This document shows, piece after piece, positions 53,316-62,329 of a stretch of 64,000 nt of DNA. Source of the DNA: CALVLD01 sp964467585. Its GTDB lineage: Bacteria > Bacillota > Clostridia > Christensenellales > CAG-138. Below the pieces are notes generated by a model that was not told the DNA's origin, did no database searches, and saw only the letters and a program-made list of their open reading frames with translations. The position numbers were made by a program, and so were the translations under genes. Location: the NCBI GenBank assembly GCA_964467585.1, contig CAYXRF010000010.1, positions 19,695 to 83,694 of the forward strand, given 5' to 3'. Every line of letters starts with the position of its first letter. Positions within the stretch are counted from its first letter, which is position 1.

Positions 53316-53345
53316 ATTATAGCACAGTGTGCGCACTCATTACAA
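53316..53345 (-). promoter_or_regulatory. Promoter of the lipoprotein gene
   Basis: On the minus strand TTGTAA (53340-53345) and TATAAT (53316-53321) are 18 bases apart, again with an extended TGC before the -10. Confidence 0.6.
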
Positions 53346-53388
53346 GCCGTTTGTCGGCCCGTAATGCGGGTAAACGGTAAACATTCTG

Positions 53389-54510
53389 TTAAATCAGTGT
53401 TTTGATATATGATCTCCTGCGCTTGTGCTGCACGGCTTCAAATCGCTTCCACTGGTTGATTATGGCGTAATTGTCCTCAAGGTTGAGGTTTGTTTCCGCA
53501 TACAGAATGCCGTCCTCCTCAAGCATATCCATAACCTTTGTGATTATTGCGTTGCTGACGCCCCTGTTGCCGTATTCCGGATCTACGCCGACAAGCCCCA
53601 AATCAATAATGGACGGGTGCTTAATCGCATGCAGCAGTCTGACGATGCACGCGGGAGTCAATCTGCCGCCCGACCTTTGAACGGCCTTTGCAAGCGATGG
53701 GAAGCACACGCCAAAGCACACCACCCGATCGTTTTCATCAACAATGACGCCAACGTGCTTGACGTCGATTATCAATCGAAAATTGGCTATCAGCATTTTT
53801 TTCATCCCCTCGGTAAAGGGAACGGTCTGGTAGATATCCTTGTATGTGCGCTCAAGCAGCTCAAACATTTTATCTCCGTATTTTTTGAGGAAATCGTTTG
53901 TGTTTTTGGACTCCCCATACCTCAGCCCATAGCGTTTGAGAAGGTAGCTTGTAACCTCCCTAAGCTTTTTGTCGGGCGCCTTGGGAGAATACAGCTTGCG
54001 CTCGACCCAATCGACCTCTTTTACATAGCCGCAGCCTTCGACAAGCCTGCCGTAATACTCAAAATTATATTGCTCCTCAAAAGTGGAAAGCTCCTCAAAG
54101 CCCTCCACAAGCAGACCCTCCCTTTCCAAATCGGAAAAGCCCAGAGGCCCGCATACCGTATCCATGCCCTTATCCCTTGCCCACTCCTCGGCGGCGGCAA
54201 ACAGCTTGGACGCCGTCTCTTGAGAGTCAATGCAGTCAAATCTGGTGAAGCGAACCCGCTTTTGCCCGCGCTGCTCGTTGCTTGCCTTCTGTAATATGGC
54301 GGATATTCTGCCAACCATCACTCCATCGCGGTAAGCGTTGAAATAGGCGGCATCCGATTGGTCATGGTAGACATATTTTGGGCTGAAAATCTTTTTTTCA
54401 TCACCGTAAAGGGGCGGAACAAAATACGGATTGCCCTTGTACAGCTTTAGCGGAAAGTTCAAAAACTCCCGCTGCATACGCTTTGACGCCACCGCCTTGA
54501 CTTCAATCAT
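53389..54510 (-). CDS. GNAT-like acyltransferase of unknown substrate
   Basis: The 373-residue protein has an N-terminal domain with FPLKLYKGNPYFVPPLYGDEKKIF (split) and a C-terminal GNAT-like region (about 260-365) with LGLVGVDPEYGNRGVSNAII as the acetyl-CoA loop analogue, then YAETNLNLEDNYAI. The FPxxLYxxxPxWVPP opening is typical of a family of bacterial GNAT-related proteins of about 370-390 residues whose function is not known. No membrane segment. It follows degV by 11 bases and is probably co-transcribed. Alternatively it could act on lipids, as the neighbours bind or make fatty acids (speculative). Confidence 0.78.
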   Translation of the reverse strand: MIEVKAVASKRMQREFLNFPLKLYKGNPYFVPPLYGDEKKIFSPKYVYHDQSDAAYFNAYRDGVMVGRISAILQKASNEQRGQKRVRFTRFDCIDSQETASKLFAAAEEWARDKGMDTVCGPLGFSDLEREGLLVEGFEELSTFEEQYNFEYYGRLVEGCGYVKEVDWVERKLYSPKAPDKKLREVTSYLLKRYGLRYGESKNTNDFLKKYGDKMFELLERTYKDIYQTVPFTEGMKKMLIANFRLIIDVKHVGVIVDENDRVVCFGVCFPSLAKAVQRSGGRLTPACIVRLLHAIKHPSIIDLGLVGVDPEYGNRGVSNAIITKVMDMLEEDGILYAETNLNLEDNYAIINQWKRFEAVQHKRRRSYIKTLI

Positions 54511-54521
54511 AATAAAGCTCC

Positions 54522-55391
54522 TTATCTGTGCTGTGCATAGAACGAAACGCCCATGCCGGAGGGCCCGCAGTGCGCTCCCGCCGTTGGATTAACAACGATT
54601 AGCTGCACATTGATATCCTCACCGTATTTTGCCTTTAGCAATTCGATAAGCTGAAGCGCCGCTTCCTCGTTGTCGGTATGCCCGATTACAAAACGATGCT
54701 TTTCAGGCTCCAAGCCTGCTTCTTCAACATATTGGAACAAGCGGGCTATCGCCTTTTGCCTGCCGCGTTCGCGCCCGATGGACTTCATAATGCCGTCACT
54801 GTCAATGTTGATTATGGGACGAATGCCCATCATCTGCCCCATTGTGGCGGTTATGCCCTTGACTCTGCCGCTTCTTTTGAAAAATTTGAGGTCGTCCGCA
54901 TAAAAATAGCAGGCGTAATTCAAACGATTATCCTCAACCCACTTAACAATCTGCTCACCCGATGCGCCTTGGCGATAAAGCTCCGCCGCATCCTCAACCA
55001 AATTAAGCCCCCCGATTGTGATAAGCCCCGTATCAGCGGCATAAAATTTGCGTTCGGGATAGCGGGACAAAAGCTCGTCAACGGCAAGCTTCATATAATC
55101 GAAGGAGCCTGATATATTGCCTGAAAAGTGGACGTAAACGATATCATCCCCATTTTGAAAAACAGGCTCAAAATAACGTTTGTAATCCTCCGGATTAAGC
55201 GCGTGAGTGGTGGGAATAGTACCATCGCGCAGCAGCTTGTAATATGTCTTGTAGTCGAAAGCCTGAAAATCCTCATAGGGATATATAATCTCCCCATCAA
55301 TTGCGTAAGGCATGCTTATCAGCCGCATGCCATACTTTTGGGCGACGTCGGGCGTGACATCGCAGTCGGAATCCGCAAAGAATATCAACAT
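54522..55391 (-). CDS. DegV family fatty-acid-binding protein
   Basis: The 289-residue protein has the DegV two-domain layout. The opening is FFADSDCDVTPDVAQKYGM, then TTHALNPEDYKRYFEPVF, a Ser-rich SGNISGSFDYMKLAV lipid-carboxylate site, DTGLITIGGLNLV, and the C-terminal GHTDNEEAALQLIELL with GPSGMGVSFYA. Such proteins hand exogenous fatty acids to kinase FakA. The gene is divergent from plsX, an enzyme of phospholipid synthesis, which supports a lipid role. The promoter is at 55432-55460. Confidence 0.9.
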   Translation of the reverse strand: MLIFFADSDCDVTPDVAQKYGMRLISMPYAIDGEIIYPYEDFQAFDYKTYYKLLRDGTIPTTHALNPEDYKRYFEPVFQNGDDIVYVHFSGNISGSFDYMKLAVDELLSRYPERKFYAADTGLITIGGLNLVEDAAELYRQGASGEQIVKWVEDNRLNYACYFYADDLKFFKRSGRVKGITATMGQMMGIRPIINIDSDGIMKSIGRERGRQKAIARLFQYVEEAGLEPEKHRFVIGHTDNEEAALQLIELLKAKYGEDINVQLIVVNPTAGAHCGPSGMGVSFYAQHR

Positions 55392-55431
55392 GAATAATAC
55401 CCCCGATAAAAGTTTTTATGATACCTATGCA

Positions 55432-55460
55432 ATTGTATTATAAAATCTTCACATAGTCAA
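55432..55460 (-). promoter_or_regulatory. Promoter of the degV-GNAT unit
   Basis: On the minus strand TTGACT (55455-55460) and TACAAT (55432-55437) are 17 bases apart. Confidence 0.55.
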
Positions 55461-55478
55461 TGATTTTGGCTTATAGTG

Positions 55479-55507
55479 TTGATTTATGTCGAAAAATGTA
55501 ATAAAAT
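55479..55507 (+). promoter_or_regulatory. Promoter of plsX
   Basis: TTGATT (55479-55484) and TAAAAT (55502-55507) are 17 bases apart. A short dyad GTCGA (55488-55492)/TCGAC (55507-55511) spans spacer and -10; it does not match the FapR site known to me. Confidence 0.55.
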
Positions 55508-55538
55508 CGACCTATCCTATTTTATATCGAGGTATTAT

Positions 55539-56600
55539 ATGGCAAAATTTGTATTGGACTGCTTTGGCGGCGACCACAGTCCTCAGGCGAATGTTGAGGG
55601 CGCTGTTATGGCGCTTTCGGAGAACGCAGATGTTGAGCTTGTGCTGACAGGCGATGCGGAAAAAATAAAAGCTGAGCTTGCAAAGTATGAGTATGACGCA
55701 TCCCGTGTTGAAATTGTTCACGCCCCCGACGTGATAGGCTGTGACGAAAAGCCCACGGAGGCTATCAAAAAGCGCAAGGAAAGCTCTCTTGTCCGCGCCG
55801 TGGAGCTGCTTAAGGAGACTCCCGACATTCAGGTGATGATAAGCATAGGCTCCACAGGCGTTGTGCTTGTGGGCGGCGTGCTTAGAATCGGACGGATACG
55901 CGGCATTGCGCGGCCTGCGTTCTGCCCGCTTCTTCCCACAATGAACGGAGGCGTTGTCGGCGTGTGCGACAGCGGGGCAAATATGGACTGCACGCCCGAA
56001 ATGCTTCTCCATTTTGCAATGATGGGCAGTCTTCATCTTGAAAATGTATGGAATATCGAACGTCCGCGTGTTGCGCTTCTGAATGACGGCATTGAGGAGG
56101 GCAAGGGGGACGAGCTGCACAAGTCGGCGTATGCGCTTTTGAAGGATACTCCCGCTATAAACTTTGTTGGCAATATGGAAAGCCGCGACCTGCTGACAGG
56201 CAAATTTGACCTTGTTGTGTGTGACGGCTTCAGCGGCAACGTGCTGATTAAAAGCACGGAGGGAACCGCCATGGAGATGCTCAAAATGATAAAGCGCAAC
56301 ATCGCCTCCGGCGGAGCTTCAACAAAGCTGGGTGCGCTGCTGATGAAGAAAATGCTGATGAAAACAAAGGATTTTATGGACTATCGCAATTACGGCGGCA
56401 GTCCCATGCTGGGCACAAAGCGCATTATTGTAAAGGGTCACGGCTCGGCAAACGCTGTATCGGTAAAAATCTGTATCGACCAAGCGTACCGTATGTACAA
56501 ATGCGGTCTTACCGATGCAATAGCACATTCCTTAGAAATGCTGCCCAAACGGGATACGGGTGCTGCCGCGGCGGACGTTTCCGTCTCAACCGCATCATAA
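55539..56600 (+). CDS. plsX: Phosphate acyltransferase PlsX
   Basis: The 353-residue protein converts acyl-ACP to acyl-phosphate for phospholipid synthesis. It opens with LDCFGGDHSPQANVEGAV, has DVIGCDEKPTEAIKKRKESSLVRAVELLK in segments, SIGSTGVVLVGG, and RPAFCPLLPTMNG, and ends with the conserved HGSANA and internal CDGFSGNVLIKSTEG. The start at 55539 follows CGAGG. In many Bacillota plsX is followed by fabD and acpP, but not here. A divergent degV gene handles fatty acids, so this corner is lipid-linked. Confidence 0.95.
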   Translation: MAKFVLDCFGGDHSPQANVEGAVMALSENADVELVLTGDAEKIKAELAKYEYDASRVEIVHAPDVIGCDEKPTEAIKKRKESSLVRAVELLKETPDIQVMISIGSTGVVLVGGVLRIGRIRGIARPAFCPLLPTMNGGVVGVCDSGANMDCTPEMLLHFAMMGSLHLENVWNIERPRVALLNDGIEEGKGDELHKSAYALLKDTPAINFVGNMESRDLLTGKFDLVVCDGFSGNVLIKSTEGTAMEMLKMIKRNIASGGASTKLGALLMKKMLMKTKDFMDYRNYGGSPMLGTKRIIVKGHGSANAVSVKICIDQAYRMYKCGLTDAIAHSLEMLPKRDTGAAAADVSVSTAS

Positions 56601-56836
56601 GCCATAGGCGTCGGGTGCGATTTTTTACGCGCCCGCACCGCCGTCATCCCCCCAATTTGTACCGGCGCGGAAAAAATTTCAATCGAGCTTGGCACAGCTT
56701 AATTGTGTACGGTGTGGCTTGAATTTTTGTGTGTCGCACGCGTCTGCCATTCTTTCATATTTGCACGGTGAATGCAACCAAAGCGTGCTTTCGTGCGTTA
56801 TATTAGCGAACACACAACAACGGAGGTGCTTACCTT

Positions 56837-59083
56837 ATGTTATCGCACAGCAAGCGCGGCAAAAGCTCTTTTCGCATTGTATCGGTTATTATTCTTGCAG
56901 CCCTTTTTATGATGTGCGCATCCTGCTCATGCACGGATGGTGAGCAGCATGTAAACATATTACCCACGCTTTTGCCCTCGTCTGTGCCTTCCCCCGCACC
57001 GACTGAGACTGTGCCTGCCGAAACCGCAGCTCCATCGCTAAGCCCTGCTCCGACATTGGTTCCTACGGCGTCGCCTATACCCACTCCCACTGCCGACCCC
57101 AACGGCGCGGACGTGCTGCTTAACGCTGTTTCCGTGTCCGCAAATAATTATCACTCCCTGGCGGTGGACGCGCAAGGCATTGTATGGGAATGGGGATACA
57201 TTTCAACCATATCGGATGCGGAAAACTGCTCTGCTTACGGTTCAAACCATCCGCTTGCAAAAGCGGGTCTGCCCTTTATCACCAAAGCTGTGGCAGGGCG
57301 TTCCTTCGTGCTTGCGCTTGACGCTAATGGCAATGTTTGGGGCTGGGGAGAAAATGTCAGCCATATCATTTCTTCAGGCTCCGCTGTGTCGGCTTTGTCT
57401 GAAGTGCCTGTTCAGCTTGGTGATCTTCACAATATTGTTGAGCTTGCCGTCGGAAGCGACGTCTGCTATGCGCTGGACTCCCAAGGCGACGTATGGCGTT
57501 GGGACATCGCTGCCTTTGCCTCACCCTCACGCGTGGAGGGGCTTTCTGGCATTGTCGCCATTTGCGCCGACCCAAGCTATTCGCTTGCGCTTGACAGAGA
57601 CGGAAATGTTTGGATGTGGGGCATCGGCTATTCTGTTGACGATTATTGGCCGACCTTGAGCACCCCCACGACCGAGCAGGATACGCCATCGATTGTTGAG
57701 GGCTTGTCCGATATTGTCAGCATTGAATGCGGCGACGGCTGCTGCGCGGCAATCGACGCGAGCGGCAGTGTTTGGATTTGGGGCAGTTATACCTGTCAGT
57801 TTGCGGACAATTATGACGCTCCGGACGAGCCTGTGCTTTGGGCTGTCACCGAATATCGTTCTCCCGAAGCTGTGCCGCAGCTTGAGGGTGCTCTCAGCGT
57901 TTCAATCGGCTCCGGCGTGTGCGCCGCCATAATGGATGACGGAAGCGCATACTGCTGGTATCTGTATCGTCCCTTTGACGAATACGATGCAGGCATTACA
58001 ATGAACGACCTGCACAGGCATATGTTCAAGGTTTCGGACATCAGTCAAGGCAAAACCGTTTCCTGCGGTCACGGCTTCTGTTTGGTTAACAACTCTGACG
58101 GTACTATTCAGGCGTGGGGCGGCGAAAGCTATGGTCAGCTTGGCTCCTATGAGGGCGAATTTTGTGATATGCCCATTGAGGTTGACGGTCTGCCGCACAT
58201 TGTTCAGACCGCATCCTGCTTCAACACCGTTTGTATTGCACTTGCGGATAACGGGGATGTATGGCAGTTCGGCAACGGCCCGATAGAAGTGCCGCTTGTG
58301 ATAAACGCAGGCTTCAACGCTAAAAAAATATCTAAGCTTTCAAACATAATTTCAATTGACGGCGGTGAGTATATGTATGCTGCCGTGTCGCAAAAGGGTG
58401 ATGTGTGGGGCTTTAACGGCAGTTCAGCATTCCGCATAAAGGGCTTGCCGGGCATTATGGAAGCAAGATTTTTTAACGGTGATAATCTGCTGTGCGTTGA
58501 CATGAGCGGCAATATGTTCTGTGTGACAAGCCTGTATGGCGAAAGCGGCTATGAGGTATCCGCACTTACGGATGCGCCGCAAAACATTATATGCGTCTAC
58601 GATGGGCTTTTGTTGGACGGCGGCGGGCGCCTGTGGCTTTTTGACGACAGTATGAATTTCATTCAGATTAAGGACTTTGAAAACATTGTGCTTATTGAGG
58701 GCGGAAACGGCTGCTTTGTTGCCATTGACGCTTCCTACGGCTGCATATGCATTCTTTATGACGGGGGAAGCTATCGTATCCGTAATGTTACAGGCATTGA
58801 TATTGCTTCCGTAACCCGTCTTGACGGCAGTCCTGTGCTTATCGACGTCTCCGGTGCGCTGTGGCAGTGGGACAATAACTCGGGCAGTATGAAGCGGCTT
58901 ACAATAAAGGGAACGTCCAATATAAATATTGCGTCTCTTGGCGGCTCGACAGCGCAGGTAACGCTTGTTGTTGACCGTGACGGCACGGTATACAATGTTG
59001 GGGCGTCTTACAACACCGTCATTTATTACAACAATCTTTTCACGAATAATCCCGTTTATGTGGTTGTCGTCCCCGGGGATTAG
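56837..59083 (+). CDS. RCC1-repeat lipoprotein
   Basis: The 748-residue protein has a signal with lipobox-like MCASC (Cys near residue 29), a Pro/Thr/Ser-rich spacer (about 35-90), then RCC1-type beta-propeller repeats (about 95-640). They recur as SLAVDAQGIVWEWG, VLALDANGNVWGWGENV, AYALDSQGDVWRW-like CYALDSQGDVWRW, SLALDRDGNVWMWG, AAIDASGSVWIWGS, CLVNNSDGTIQAWGGESYGQLG, and further weaker copies towards the C-terminus. RCC1 propellers bind proteins, and in bacteria occur in surface proteins of unknown role. CGGAGG lies before the ATG. The C-terminal third has similar, more degenerate blades (GDVWGFNG, GNMFCVT, GRLWLFD, GALWQWDN). Confidence 0.83.
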   Translation: MLSHSKRGKSSFRIVSVIILAALFMMCASCSCTDGEQHVNILPTLLPSSVPSPAPTETVPAETAAPSLSPAPTLVPTASPIPTPTADPNGADVLLNAVSVSANNYHSLAVDAQGIVWEWGYISTISDAENCSAYGSNHPLAKAGLPFITKAVAGRSFVLALDANGNVWGWGENVSHIISSGSAVSALSEVPVQLGDLHNIVELAVGSDVCYALDSQGDVWRWDIAAFASPSRVEGLSGIVAICADPSYSLALDRDGNVWMWGIGYSVDDYWPTLSTPTTEQDTPSIVEGLSDIVSIECGDGCCAAIDASGSVWIWGSYTCQFADNYDAPDEPVLWAVTEYRSPEAVPQLEGALSVSIGSGVCAAIMDDGSAYCWYLYRPFDEYDAGITMNDLHRHMFKVSDISQGKTVSCGHGFCLVNNSDGTIQAWGGESYGQLGSYEGEFCDMPIEVDGLPHIVQTASCFNTVCIALADNGDVWQFGNGPIEVPLVINAGFNAKKISKLSNIISIDGGEYMYAAVSQKGDVWGFNGSSAFRIKGLPGIMEARFFNGDNLLCVDMSGNMFCVTSLYGESGYEVSALTDAPQNIICVYDGLLLDGGGRLWLFDDSMNFIQIKDFENIVLIEGGNGCFVAIDASYGCICILYDGGSYRIRNVTGIDIASVTRLDGSPVLIDVSGALWQWDNNSGSMKRLTIKGTSNINIASLGGSTAQVTLVVDRDGTVYNVGASYNTVIYYNNLFTNNPVYVVVVPGD

Positions 59084-59142
59084 CCGTGCGAAAGCAAGCG
59101 GCGGACGTGCGTCAATTGCCGCACAATAATTCAATTCGGTGC

Positions 59143-59171
59143 TTGACTAACTTCGCTTCGCGTGGTATGAT
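59143..59171 (+). promoter_or_regulatory. Promoter of the ArsR-type gene
   Basis: TTGACT (59143-59148) and TATGAT (59166-59171) are 17 bases apart, about 85 bases before the start codon. Confidence 0.6.
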
Positions 59172-59177
59172 ATGTAA

Positions 59178-59215
59178 TGTCAATACCTAATTTGAATTTC
59201 TTTTTGATATTGACA
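59178..59215 (+). promoter_or_regulatory. Inverted repeat in the leader of the ArsR-type gene
   Basis: TGTCAATA (59178-59185) and TATTGACA (59208-59215) are a perfect 8-base inverted repeat separated by 22 bases, starting six bases after the -10 element. It is well placed for autoregulation by the wHTH protein encoded downstream. Confidence 0.45.
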
Positions 59216-59257
59216 GATGAAGTATCCAATTATTACGGTGAATAGGTGGAGCGTTAG

Positions 59258-60400
59258 ATGTCGAAAATCGTTGTCAATCCATTGCTTGATGCAATATGCT
59301 ATCTTTCCATGCGGGCAAATGGTGAATCGTTTGGCACATATATAACTGATTATTATCAGAAATATCCGAACGATATTCCGCAGATTGACAGGCTTACCGA
59401 GCCTTTTTTGAGGCTTGAGCACAAGCTGAATACCGAGTTGACATTTGACGATGACAAGCTCCATTTCTATTTTGACAGGTTTGGCGGCGTGTGTGTGCCG
59501 CTGTCGCCGTGGGGAACAAACGCCGGCTGCATATTCAGCCAGCTTGCGGTCTGCGTTCCGTTTCAAACCGTTGAGGAAGCGTACGAGGCTCTTTCAAAAA
59601 AGACCTCCTGCGAAAGGATGACTCTTATACTCAATTCTGTCAACGCACCAATCAAGTACACCGAAGAAATTGCAGACGAAAACGAGTTTTTTACCGCTAT
59701 CGAAAAGCTTCCCATTCCTCAAAATGACAAGTGGAAGCTTAACAAGGCATACTATCGCTTTGACGCATATTTGGACGAGCTTGTTCCCATGCTTTCGCCC
59801 GTCACGCGGATTATCCGCAACTGCTTCAATCCCGAATTTGGGTTTGATTTTGACGCATATAACGAAAGCCCCGCAAGGCAGCGTATAGCAAAGCTTGCTT
59901 CCGATGTCATGCCATGGACGCCGACGCTCGACAGTATTCACATATATGTATCCTGTATGCTTTTGCACAGAATTGCCACCTGCATAAACAATCTTGACTC
60001 TAACAAAGCCCAGCTTGAAAACAATCCCGTATATGCAAACATTGGGCTTCTGGGCTTTTCGCTCAAAGCAATTTCTTCTTCGATGTCGCCCTCAAAGCGT
60101 CTTGTTCCGCCGCTTAAAGCGCTTGCGGACCAAAGTCGCTTCGACATTCTGTGCTGTCTTGCCGAGCGTGAGATGTATGGACGTGAGCTTGCGGAAAAGC
60201 TCAGTCTCACCCCACCCACAATATCACAGCACATTTCAAAGCTTTTGAATGAGGGGCTTATTACGGCTCATATGAAGGCAAAGTTTATATATTATTCTCT
60301 CAATAAAGAAAGACTTTCAGATGTGCTTGAAGGGATAAACGGCTGTCTGCTTTCCCCCACGCCTCAGTCTGACCCGCCTCAAAACGAAATCTCGGTCTAA
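59258..60400 (+). CDS. ArsR-type winged-helix regulator with a large N-terminal domain
   Basis: This 380-residue protein has an ArsR/SmtB-type winged helix only in its last 105 residues: PPLKALADQSRFDILCCLAEREMYGRELAEKLSLTPPTISQHISKLLNEGL, split, then ending KFIYYSLN. No metal-binding Cys-box (ELCVCDL) is present in the helix. The first 270 residues contain no family I recognise; they look helical and have no membrane segments. Typical ArsR proteins are near 100-120 residues, so the N-terminal part may sense a ligand. The start follows GGTGGAG. The promoter and a leader dyad are listed. It is a single-gene unit. Confidence 0.82.
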   Translation: MSKIVVNPLLDAICYLSMRANGESFGTYITDYYQKYPNDIPQIDRLTEPFLRLEHKLNTELTFDDDKLHFYFDRFGGVCVPLSPWGTNAGCIFSQLAVCVPFQTVEEAYEALSKKTSCERMTLILNSVNAPIKYTEEIADENEFFTAIEKLPIPQNDKWKLNKAYYRFDAYLDELVPMLSPVTRIIRNCFNPEFGFDFDAYNESPARQRIAKLASDVMPWTPTLDSIHIYVSCMLLHRIATCINNLDSNKAQLENNPVYANIGLLGFSLKAISSSMSPSKRLVPPLKALADQSRFDILCCLAEREMYGRELAEKLSLTPPTISQHISKLLNEGLITAHMKAKFIYYSLNKERLSDVLEGINGCLLSPTPQSDPPQNEISV

Positions 60401-60464
60401 CTTAATGCTTGCATCCGCTTTATCGCCCGAAACCCGTTGATTGGCTGCGAGGCTTATTCCGTTA

Positions 60465-60493
60465 TTGCTTTTTGCCTGATGTTCAGCTATAAT
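60465..60493 (+). promoter_or_regulatory. Promoter of dapF with a hairpin at the transcript start
   Basis: TTGCTT (60465-60470) and TATAAT (60488-60493) are 17 bases apart. Directly after the -10, GTATGCG (60494-60500) and CGCATAC (60509-60515) can form a 7-bp hairpin near the 5' end of the transcript. Confidence 0.6.
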
Positions 60494-60536
60494 GTATGCG
60501 TATAGGTTCGCATACGCGGAGCTGAAAGGAAGCATT

Positions 60537-61382
60537 ATGGATTTTCGGTTTGTTAAGTTGCACGGGCTTGGCAACGATATGATAGTTATTGACGACCGCG
60601 AGGGCCGTATCCCCGCGGGGGAGCTTTCGCGCACGGCGCGGCGCCTTTGCAACCGCCGCACGGGTATCGGCGGCGATTGTCTGCTTGTTGCAAAAAACAG
60701 CGACGCTGCGGATGTGCGTATGCTTGTTTTCAACAGCGACGGCACGGAGGCGCAGATGTGCGGCAACGGTCTGCGCTGCTTTGCGCGCTATATATATGAA
60801 GAAGGCGTTATCGATCATGACGGCTTTACTGTTGAAACGCTTTCCGGCATAAAACGTCCTCAGCTGCTTATGCTTGACAACGAGGTCAAGGCGGTTCGCG
60901 TGGACATGGGCATTCCAAGCTTTTTGCCCGGTGATATCCCCATGCGGACAGAATCCTGTGAGCCGTTTATTATGCAGCCGATTTCCGCCTGCGGGCGTGA
61001 ATTTATTGCAACCGCCGTCAACACGGGCATACCTCAGCTTGTTGTGTTTGTTGACGATGTTCGCGCACTTGACGTTGAGGAATATGGGCTTGCGTTGGAG
61101 CATCACCCGTTCTTCCCCGAAAAAACTAATGTTGCGTTTACCGAGGTTGAAGACAGGCGTAATGTGATTTTACGCAGTTGGGAACGCGGCTGCGGTGCAA
61201 CGCTTTGCTGCGGCACGGGCGCTACCGCCGCAGGAGCGGCGTGCATACTCTCCGGTCTTACCGACAGAGTTGTCAGCGTGCGCGTGCCTCTCGGTTCTCT
61301 GCGTATTGAATGGGACGGCTGCGGCAGTATCTACATGAGCGGCCCTGCCGAAAGGGTTTTCAGCGGAACCGTTCGCGTCTGA
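60537..61382 (+). CDS. dapF: Diaminopimelate epimerase
   Basis: The 281-residue enzyme converts LL- to meso-diaminopimelate for lysine and peptidoglycan. It has the two catalytic Cys segments CGNGLRC (near 75) and CCGTGATAAG (near 222), the pair that performs two-base epimerisation, and opens with FVKLHGLGNDMIVID. The start ATG 60537 is chosen because GAAAGGAAG lies ahead. Genes for the other steps are not in the window. It is followed by a TSCPD protein, a membrane protein and dusB, probably as one transcript. Confidence 0.96.
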   Translation: MDFRFVKLHGLGNDMIVIDDREGRIPAGELSRTARRLCNRRTGIGGDCLLVAKNSDAADVRMLVFNSDGTEAQMCGNGLRCFARYIYEEGVIDHDGFTVETLSGIKRPQLLMLDNEVKAVRVDMGIPSFLPGDIPMRTESCEPFIMQPISACGREFIATAVNTGIPQLVVFVDDVRALDVEEYGLALEHHPFFPEKTNVAFTEVEDRRNVILRSWERGCGATLCCGTGATAAGAACILSGLTDRVVSVRVPLGSLRIEWDGCGSIYMSGPAERVFSGTVRV

Positions 61383-61441
61383 AAATCGTCCCTTAAACAA
61401 ATGGCTTTCTGATAATTTTTGTTTTTGAAAGGAAATTTACC

Positions 61442-61690
61442 ATGCACTACACCTACCGCACGTCGGGTACCTGCTCCACCAAAATTGACTTCGATATTGA
61501 AAACGGCATTCTTCACAATATCGTATTTACCAACGGCTGCAACGGCAATCTTCAGGCGATAGGTCGTCTGCTTGAGGGTATGACAACCGATTTTGCGCTT
61601 GAACGGCTTTCCGGCATTCGCTGCGGAGGCGGTTCAACCTCCTGCGGAGATCAGCTTTCACGCGCTATCCGTCAGGCGGAGGGTAAATAG
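61442..61690 (+). CDS. TSCPD domain protein, TIGR03905 type
   Basis: The 82-residue protein is a small TSCPD-like domain with conserved Cys: TSGTCSTKIDFD, TNGCNGNLQAIG, IRCGGGSTSCGDQLSRAI. The same domain closes the vitamin-B12-dependent ribonucleotide reductase in other species, and this free-standing form is widespread in clostridia with unknown role. GAAAGGAAA precedes the start. It follows dapF by 59 bases. Confidence 0.9.
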   Translation: MHYTYRTSGTCSTKIDFDIENGILHNIVFTNGCNGNLQAIGRLLEGMTTDFALERLSGIRCGGGSTSCGDQLSRAIRQAEGK

Positions 61691-61714
61691 CCATTTTTTA
61701 GGAGGCGAACACCA

Positions 61715-62326
61715 ATGGAAGCTGCTGTCGAAAAACAAAAAAACGATCAAAAAAAGGCAAAGAAAAAGGCTAACCCGCTTCGCATTGCCCGACGGTCTTT
61801 ATGGTATTTGCTGCGCCTGCTGATAATCCTTACCGGTATAGTCGGGCTGTGCTACGGTGTTTTTATCGAGGCGATGTACGTCAGCAACGTCTATATAATC
61901 GTTACCGAGGGTATGGCTTTGCGCGCGGACGTTATTCTCACCTCCGGCGCGACCGCCGACCTCAAGAGCTATTTCACGGAGGGATTTATCAATTCCGACT
62001 ATATGCTCTATGAGGGCGCATACGACGACTACACCGTTGATTCTTACGATTATAGGTTTTCTATCGAGAATATATCCGTTCTTCCATGGTCTAAAAACGC
62101 TTCGATTATATATGTTGAGCGCATACCGTCCATTCAGGGCTCCGCTAACTCCTCCGCCGAAAGCAGCGTCATACCCGCATGGACTGCCGTCCGCTACAAT
62201 ATCACAATGACGCGTGTTGACGGGCGATGGCTTGTGAGCAAGCTTGCCATTGTTGAGATAAATCCCGTTGAGGAGGCAAAGCCCACGCCCGATTACGCAC
62301 AGCTTTCGCCCTCCCCCGTGCCGTAA
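61715..62326 (+). CDS. Single-pass membrane protein of unknown function
   Basis: I do not recognise this 203-residue protein. It has a short Lys-rich cytoplasmic start (KQKNDQKKAKKKANPLRIARR), one membrane helix (about residues 31-52), and an extracytoplasmic domain of about 130 residues with DYTVDSYDYRFSI and YVERIPSIQGS. A region VRYNITMTRVDGRWLVSKLAIVEINP split over strands suggests a nuclear-transport-factor-like or DUF4878-like fold. AGGAGGCG precedes the start. It lies between the TSCPD gene (24-base gap) and dusB (3-base gap), so it belongs to the same transcript. Confidence 0.75.
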   Translation: MEAAVEKQKNDQKKAKKKANPLRIARRSLWYLLRLLIILTGIVGLCYGVFIEAMYVSNVYIIVTEGMALRADVILTSGATADLKSYFTEGFINSDYMLYEGAYDDYTVDSYDYRFSIENISVLPWSKNASIIYVERIPSIQGSANSSAESSVIPAWTAVRYNITMTRVDGRWLVSKLAIVEINPVEEAKPTPDYAQLSPSPVP

Positions 62327-62329
62327 CAA

